Under the pieces are notes generated by a model that did not search any database, was not told the origin of the DNA, and saw only the letters and a program-made list of their open reading frames with translations. A stretch of DNA of 64,000 nucleotides from contig CACWXL010000001.1 in assembly GCA_902764825.1 (NCBI GenBank), positions 310,001 to 374,000 on the forward strand, in the 5' to 3' direction. A program made the translations under genes and the position numbers. This document shows, in pieces, positions 60,487 to 64,000 of this stretch (position 1 is its first letter; each line of letters starts with the position of its first letter). Source of the DNA: Oscillospiraceae bacterium (GTDB taxonomy: Bacteria; Bacillota; Clostridia; Saccharofermentanales; Saccharofermentanaceae).

Positions 60487-61632
60487 TCAGTACTGGATTC
60501 CGCCTACGTACCACTTGCCCTTTATCTTGACGAAATATACGTGGGCATCAGTCGGGATGACTTCCGGCTCCTTGGATCCGAAATACATCTGCATGTGCTG
60601 CTCGACATAGACTTCCATATAGACAACGTCGTCAGAGAATACTGTGATATCCTTGATCTCGCCGTTCTTGATCTCGACTTTTCCGTGCTTGGTATAGAGC
60701 TGTCTTGATGAATTCCGCTTGATGTAGCTGAGCTGCTGGCTTCCACTCGGGAAATACTTATCAAGGGCCGTGGCTCCGGCATCCTGTGAGATGTAATTTG
60801 CAAAGGTCGAAGCGAACTTGATCGCAAATTCGGAGAGCTCGTCCTTGCCTTCGAAATCCTTTATGAATCCGACGCTGTATGTATCGGTATTCTCATCGTA
60901 AATGCATTCACACTCGTGTCCCGTATAATCCTTTGCGGTAACAACGGGCTTAGCATAAAGGCCTGTGATCTGATAATGCGCGGTACCGGGGATCTCGGCA
61001 TATGGCTTAACGTACTGGTTGAGTTCTGATTCCTCAACCTCACCTGCCAAATGGGAATCATTGAGTTCCTTGCCGTTTACGAAGATCTTATATGTCGAAG
61101 GCGCAGTGATGTCAGCTGTCTCGTTTGCTGCGGTATAGAACTCGAGCTGGCCTTCCTTCCATGCCTTAAAGCCGTAAGGAAGCTCCTTGCTCTTATCCTC
61201 TGCAAGGATGATCTTAGCGACCACAAGGCCGTCCGATGTCTTTACGTAGAATTCGGGATCGCTGTCAGTGGAACTGTCTGCCTCAGCGCATACGAATGTC
61301 TTGTCCGATATAAGCGAGGTTACGTATTCCTTGACTGTTGTCTCGTCTTCGAAAACGGTAACTTCAGGCTTTTGAGCCATATTCTCCCAGATATAGTCAA
61401 CATCGTGAGCGTTGAAATGCGCGGTTACCGCCTCTGCAGTATGGTAAGGCAGGGATGCCTGATACTGTTCTTCGTACTTGGCGGCGAAATCATTGAACCT
61501 TAAGAGGAACCAGGCAATAAAGCCTGTTACCAGAACGAGCCAGCAGACAAGAAAAATGAGAAAGTAGTTTAACTTCCTACTCTTCCCATTTTCCGTCGTG
61601 TTGTTTTCATGTTTATTCGCTGAGGACTTCAT
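60487..61632 (-). CDS. Single-span membrane protein, unknown function
   Basis: 381 residues. A charged cytoplasmic N-terminus of about 22 residues, one membrane segment (about 23-47) and an external remainder follow in order. External blocks include YKIFVNGKELNDSHLAG (an Ig-like look) and a C-terminal region VEIKNGEIKDITVFSDDVVYMEVYVEQHMQMYFG ... GKWYVGGIQY that resembles NTF2-type folds. I do not recognise the family. GGAGGG precedes the ATG, which directly abuts the stop of the glycosidase gene, so the two are co-expressed. Confidence 0.7.
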   Translation of the reverse strand: MKSSANKHENNTTENGKSRKLNYFLIFLVCWLVLVTGFIAWFLLRFNDFAAKYEEQYQASLPYHTAEAVTAHFNAHDVDYIWENMAQKPEVTVFEDETTVKEYVTSLISDKTFVCAEADSSTDSDPEFYVKTSDGLVVAKIILAEDKSKELPYGFKAWKEGQLEFYTAANETADITAPSTYKIFVNGKELNDSHLAGEVEESELNQYVKPYAEIPGTAHYQITGLYAKPVVTAKDYTGHECECIYDENTDTYSVGFIKDFEGKDELSEFAIKFASTFANYISQDAGATALDKYFPSGSQQLSYIKRNSSRQLYTKHGKVEIKNGEIKDITVFSDDVVYMEVYVEQHMQMYFGSKEPEVIPTDAHVYFVKIKGKWYVGGIQY

Positions 61633-63174
61633 TTAACCCTCCGCAGGCTTCGCAGCACCCTCGCTGCCCTTCTGGGGCAGGATAATGAATGCTGTAGGCA
61701 TCTGGCGTGATACTCTGATCGATGAACTTGATACGAGCTCATCATCGTAAAGCCACATTGCGGAAGACATTCCGCCGTCAAGGTTAGCTGCGTTGACCGC
61801 ACCGTAATCCTGCATGACCTTGATGAGATCTGCCATTGTAGCGCCCATTGAGGATGTCTTTCTTCCTTCGATTACGAGGAGAAGGATCGCGCCGTCTTCT
61901 CTCTGGCCGATAGCAGTTCTGGGGTTAAGCCCGCCGCCTGCGCCGCTGTACTTGGCAGCTACGCCGTTTACTATAAGTGCGGGACCGAATGAGACTGCAT
62001 CTCTGACGCCGATATCAAGAGCCTTCTGAGCTGTCATTCTGCCTACTACAAGTACATTCTCGTTCGTAAGGCCGTAGACATCATATGTGCCGCCCTTGCT
62101 GCCCATTCTGAGCTTGCCTTCGGAGATAACGATGCCTTCAGGCCAGCCGCCAATGCCCATGCCGTTCTTGTCTTCGTACTGTCCGCCGTTGATACCGCCG
62201 ACGCCGCCGTACTTATCGATAAGCTGCTTAAGTGTAAGACCGGCACCGTTATGGTTATAGTTGTCGATCGTGGCGACCATGATCCTTGAAGGATCGTAGA
62301 TTACGAGCATCTTGCCGTGATACATCGGGCCGGAGACATCGTGTACTTCGATGCCGTCGCCGTCAGGATCAAGGTCATTTACTGCTGCGGCATCTGCTTC
62401 AGACTTCTTTTTCTGCTCAGCTGCCATAGCATTAACAAGTGTCGTATCGGTGATCTCGGAAAAGCCCTGAGTCTTATTGCTGTTCAAGATGGCGTCGATC
62501 TCTTCGTCAGTAAGGATCATTCTGGCAAGAACGCCGCCTGCAGAAGATTCCATTACAGAAGGAACGAACTGGTTCCTGAGATGAGGGGAAGGTCCCTTCA
62601 TGATGATGCCGAGGAATGTATAAAAACCTGCAAGCACAAGTACAAGTGTAAGCACTGCCGTGCCCATTACTCTTGCAAGATACTTGCCCGTTACGCGTAA
62701 GATCTTTCTGGTAAGGAAGGCATTTCTTGCTTTCCTCTGCTGCTCCAATGTTGCAAGCTGCTCTCTTTGAGCGATCCTTCTTGCCACCTGTTCCCTGCCG
62801 GCTCTTGCCACAGCAGGCTCAGCTCTCTTAACGGGACGCTGGTCAGGTCTGGAATTATGGGGAACAGAAACCCTTCTGCCCGGATTCTTTACGATCTCGA
62901 TCGTCGAATCTTCTGGTTCTACTCTATATGTGCGGGGTCTTGATACAACGAAATCAGTTCCGGAGGGAGCAGCTTCTCGTCCGCTTCCTGCCAGCACCTT
63001 GGGCCTTGCCGTGATCTCGATCTTGCGCTGCTCTGATATCTCGACCATGCGGTCAACAAGACCCATGGCCTCGTCCTTGGACATGCCCTTCATACGGGCC
63101 ATAAGAGCCTCTCTTTTCGAAGGCTCCAGACCGGCTACTATCTTGCGAAATTTAGTAAGATTGTCAGTCTCCAT
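61633..63174 (-). CDS. Phosphodiester glycosidase (NAGPA-domain) membrane protein
   Basis: 513 residues. A basic cytoplasmic N-terminal region of about 165 residues precedes one membrane segment (about 168-192). The external C-terminal domain has GGVGGINGGQYEDKNG, LNPRTAIGQREDGAILLLVIEGR and YGAVNAANLDGGMSSAMW, the NAGPA/exopolysaccharide-type signature. Relatives remove N-acetylglucosamine or similar sugars from phosphodiester links in wall polymers. The start at 63174 has GAGG close upstream. First gene of a pair with the single-span protein. Confidence 0.9.
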   Translation of the reverse strand: METDNLTKFRKIVAGLEPSKREALMARMKGMSKDEAMGLVDRMVEISEQRKIEITARPKVLAGSGREAAPSGTDFVVSRPRTYRVEPEDSTIEIVKNPGRRVSVPHNSRPDQRPVKRAEPAVARAGREQVARRIAQREQLATLEQQRKARNAFLTRKILRVTGKYLARVMGTAVLTLVLVLAGFYTFLGIIMKGPSPHLRNQFVPSVMESSAGGVLARMILTDEEIDAILNSNKTQGFSEITDTTLVNAMAAEQKKKSEADAAAVNDLDPDGDGIEVHDVSGPMYHGKMLVIYDPSRIMVATIDNYNHNGAGLTLKQLIDKYGGVGGINGGQYEDKNGMGIGGWPEGIVISEGKLRMGSKGGTYDVYGLTNENVLVVGRMTAQKALDIGVRDAVSFGPALIVNGVAAKYSGAGGGLNPRTAIGQREDGAILLLVIEGRKTSSMGATMADLIKVMQDYGAVNAANLDGGMSSAMWLYDDELVSSSSIRVSRQMPTAFIILPQKGSEGAAKPAEG

Positions 63175-63335
63175 AAATACCTCAAATACATGCAAAAACG
63201 CATTTCTTTTTGATCAGTTATTTTGGAGTATAGCATAAGCCCTTTATATAACAGGCGCGCGAAAAGATAATGTCAAGAAACTGTAATATGCCCTATATTA
63301 CAAGCTTTGTAACATTGTTATGCAAATAGCGGAAG

Positions 63336-64000
63336 TTAGCGGGAAACGCCGACGATCTTAGGTATGAATCCTATTACGAAATGGATCAGGATGCTTCCCC
63401 AGACGGACTTGTTCTTCTCATAAAGATAACCTGTCAGAGCGCAGAGGATCGCTGCTCCGAACATCATCGGAAGCTCATATCCCATGTGAATGACGAAGAA
63501 GAACAGAGCGGTCATCCAGACCGTAAAATGCTTGTTGTATTTCTTGCAGGATGCAGTTATGTTATCCTCGACAACACCCTTTACGAAGATTTCCTGCAAT
63601 ACAGCGCTGATGGGATAGAACCAGCGCATATATGTGCCCAGATAAAGTCCGAACCAGGGCTTCTCCGCATAACCCGGAATAAAGACATTCTGTACCATGC
63701 GTACGACGATAAGGCCGATGATGAGGCCTACGCTGATGATGCCGCTGATTATGAGGTCATTCTTGACTCTCTCTTTGCCGGGATTTAAACACTCGAAATG
63801 GATCTTGAATCTGGTGAAGACTGCAAATATCACCGTAAGTATGACAAAGTATCCTTCCATCATTCTGGTAAGGATATAGGCATTATCCTCTACAAGCGGC
63901 GCACCGACCACATGAGGAAATATCTTTATGGCGACAACCTGGCAGGCTACTGATACAAGTAAGAACAGCAGAGTTGATAATGCAGGTGTCAGTCTTTTCC
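63336..64000 (-). CDS. CPBP-like intramembrane protein (partial, N-terminus off window)
   Basis: The reading frame is open to base 64000, so the start lies outside. About 221 codons are inside, with six or so membrane segments. The CPBP/CAAX-protease motif pattern is present but degenerate: QEIFVKG where EExxxR is usual, then FFFVIHMGYE (FxxxH) and LIHFVIGF. Protease activity is therefore doubtful. An internal GTG at 63911 is not a likely start because coding-like hydrophobic sequence continues upstream of it. Confidence 0.75.
   Translation of the reverse strand, partial: KRLTPALSTLLFLLVSVACQVVAIKIFPHVVGAPLVEDNAYILTRMMEGYFVILTVIFAVFTRFKIHFECLNPGKERVKNDLIISGIISVGLIIGLIVVRMVQNVFIPGYAEKPWFGLYLGTYMRWFYPISAVLQEIFVKGVVEDNITASCKKYNKHFTVWMTALFFFVIHMGYELPMMFGAAILCALTGYLYEKNKSVWGSILIHFVIGFIPKIVGVSR

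Overview
The window reads as a chromosomal segment of an anaerobic Gram-positive of the class Clostridia (Bacillota). Supporting signs are AGGAGG-type ribosome binding sites, a meso-diaminopimelate dehydrogenase, a BirA/BioY pair, a YhaM-type exoribonuclease, LytTR/DUF3021 and BcrA-type ABC modules, and an alanine/lysine-rich protein resembling DUF6465. Base composition is moderate. No rRNA operon, phage, insertion sequence or CRISPR array is visible. A gut or rumen relative of Lachnospiraceae or Saccharofermentans is a guess only.

Layout. 0-10.7 kb: an edge-truncated ABC ATPase, BirA-controlled bioY, a sugar-transfer-type ATP-grasp enzyme, ddh, an SGNH esterase, ilvE, galM, tRNA-Ala(GGC), a GGDEF protein and an ABC ATPase/large membrane protein pair. 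10.9-18 kb: a minus-strand unit leuC-leuD-leuB-ppx-ppk; the polyphosphate kinase carries a long Lys/Ala tail. 18-25.6 kb: an ABC-F ATPase, a histone-H1-like protein with a strong promoter, a NatAB-like operon ending in a permease-CPBP protease fusion, and a YegP-like protein. 25.7-31.3 kb: a flavoprotein, an ECF sigma factor with a membrane partner, a Fur-family regulator, an ECF-transporter S component with a HAD phosphatase, and yhaM. 31.3-38.4 kb: two tandem transglutaminase-like lipoproteins, DUF3021/LytTR with a 20-residue leader ORF, a sodium:alanine symporter and a GT-C-like membrane protein. 38.4-48.8 kb: response regulator, BcrA-type ATPase, five permeases (four of them paralogues) and a histidine kinase, divergent from a large lipoprotein. 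48.8-56 kb: hicAB, a Cof-type HAD phosphatase, two paralogous GT-C-like proteins, a YjeF-type epimerase and an OFA-family MFS transporter. 56.1-64 kb: an acetyltransferase, a LacZ-like protein that lacks its catalytic residues, a structured terminator-linked RNA region, a single-span protein, a phosphodiester glycosidase and an edge-truncated CPBP-like protein.

The observation I rate highest concerns translation starts. Almost every gene has a clear Shine-Dalgarno sequence. Six that clearly lack one (2090-, 3295+, 20796+, 36326+, 46337-, 46439+) each carry a -10-like TANNNT hexamer exactly 6 nt before the ATG. This predicts transcription starting at the A of the start codon, so a class of leaderless mRNAs sits beside ordinary SD-led genes. 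Other points worth following are the H1-like tail on polyphosphate kinase together with a free H1-like protein, the LacZ-fold apparent pseudoenzyme, the four-paralogue permease array under a two-component system, several perfect operator-like dyads, and a structured RNA region at 60.28-60.48 kb with two competing pairings for its terminator strand.
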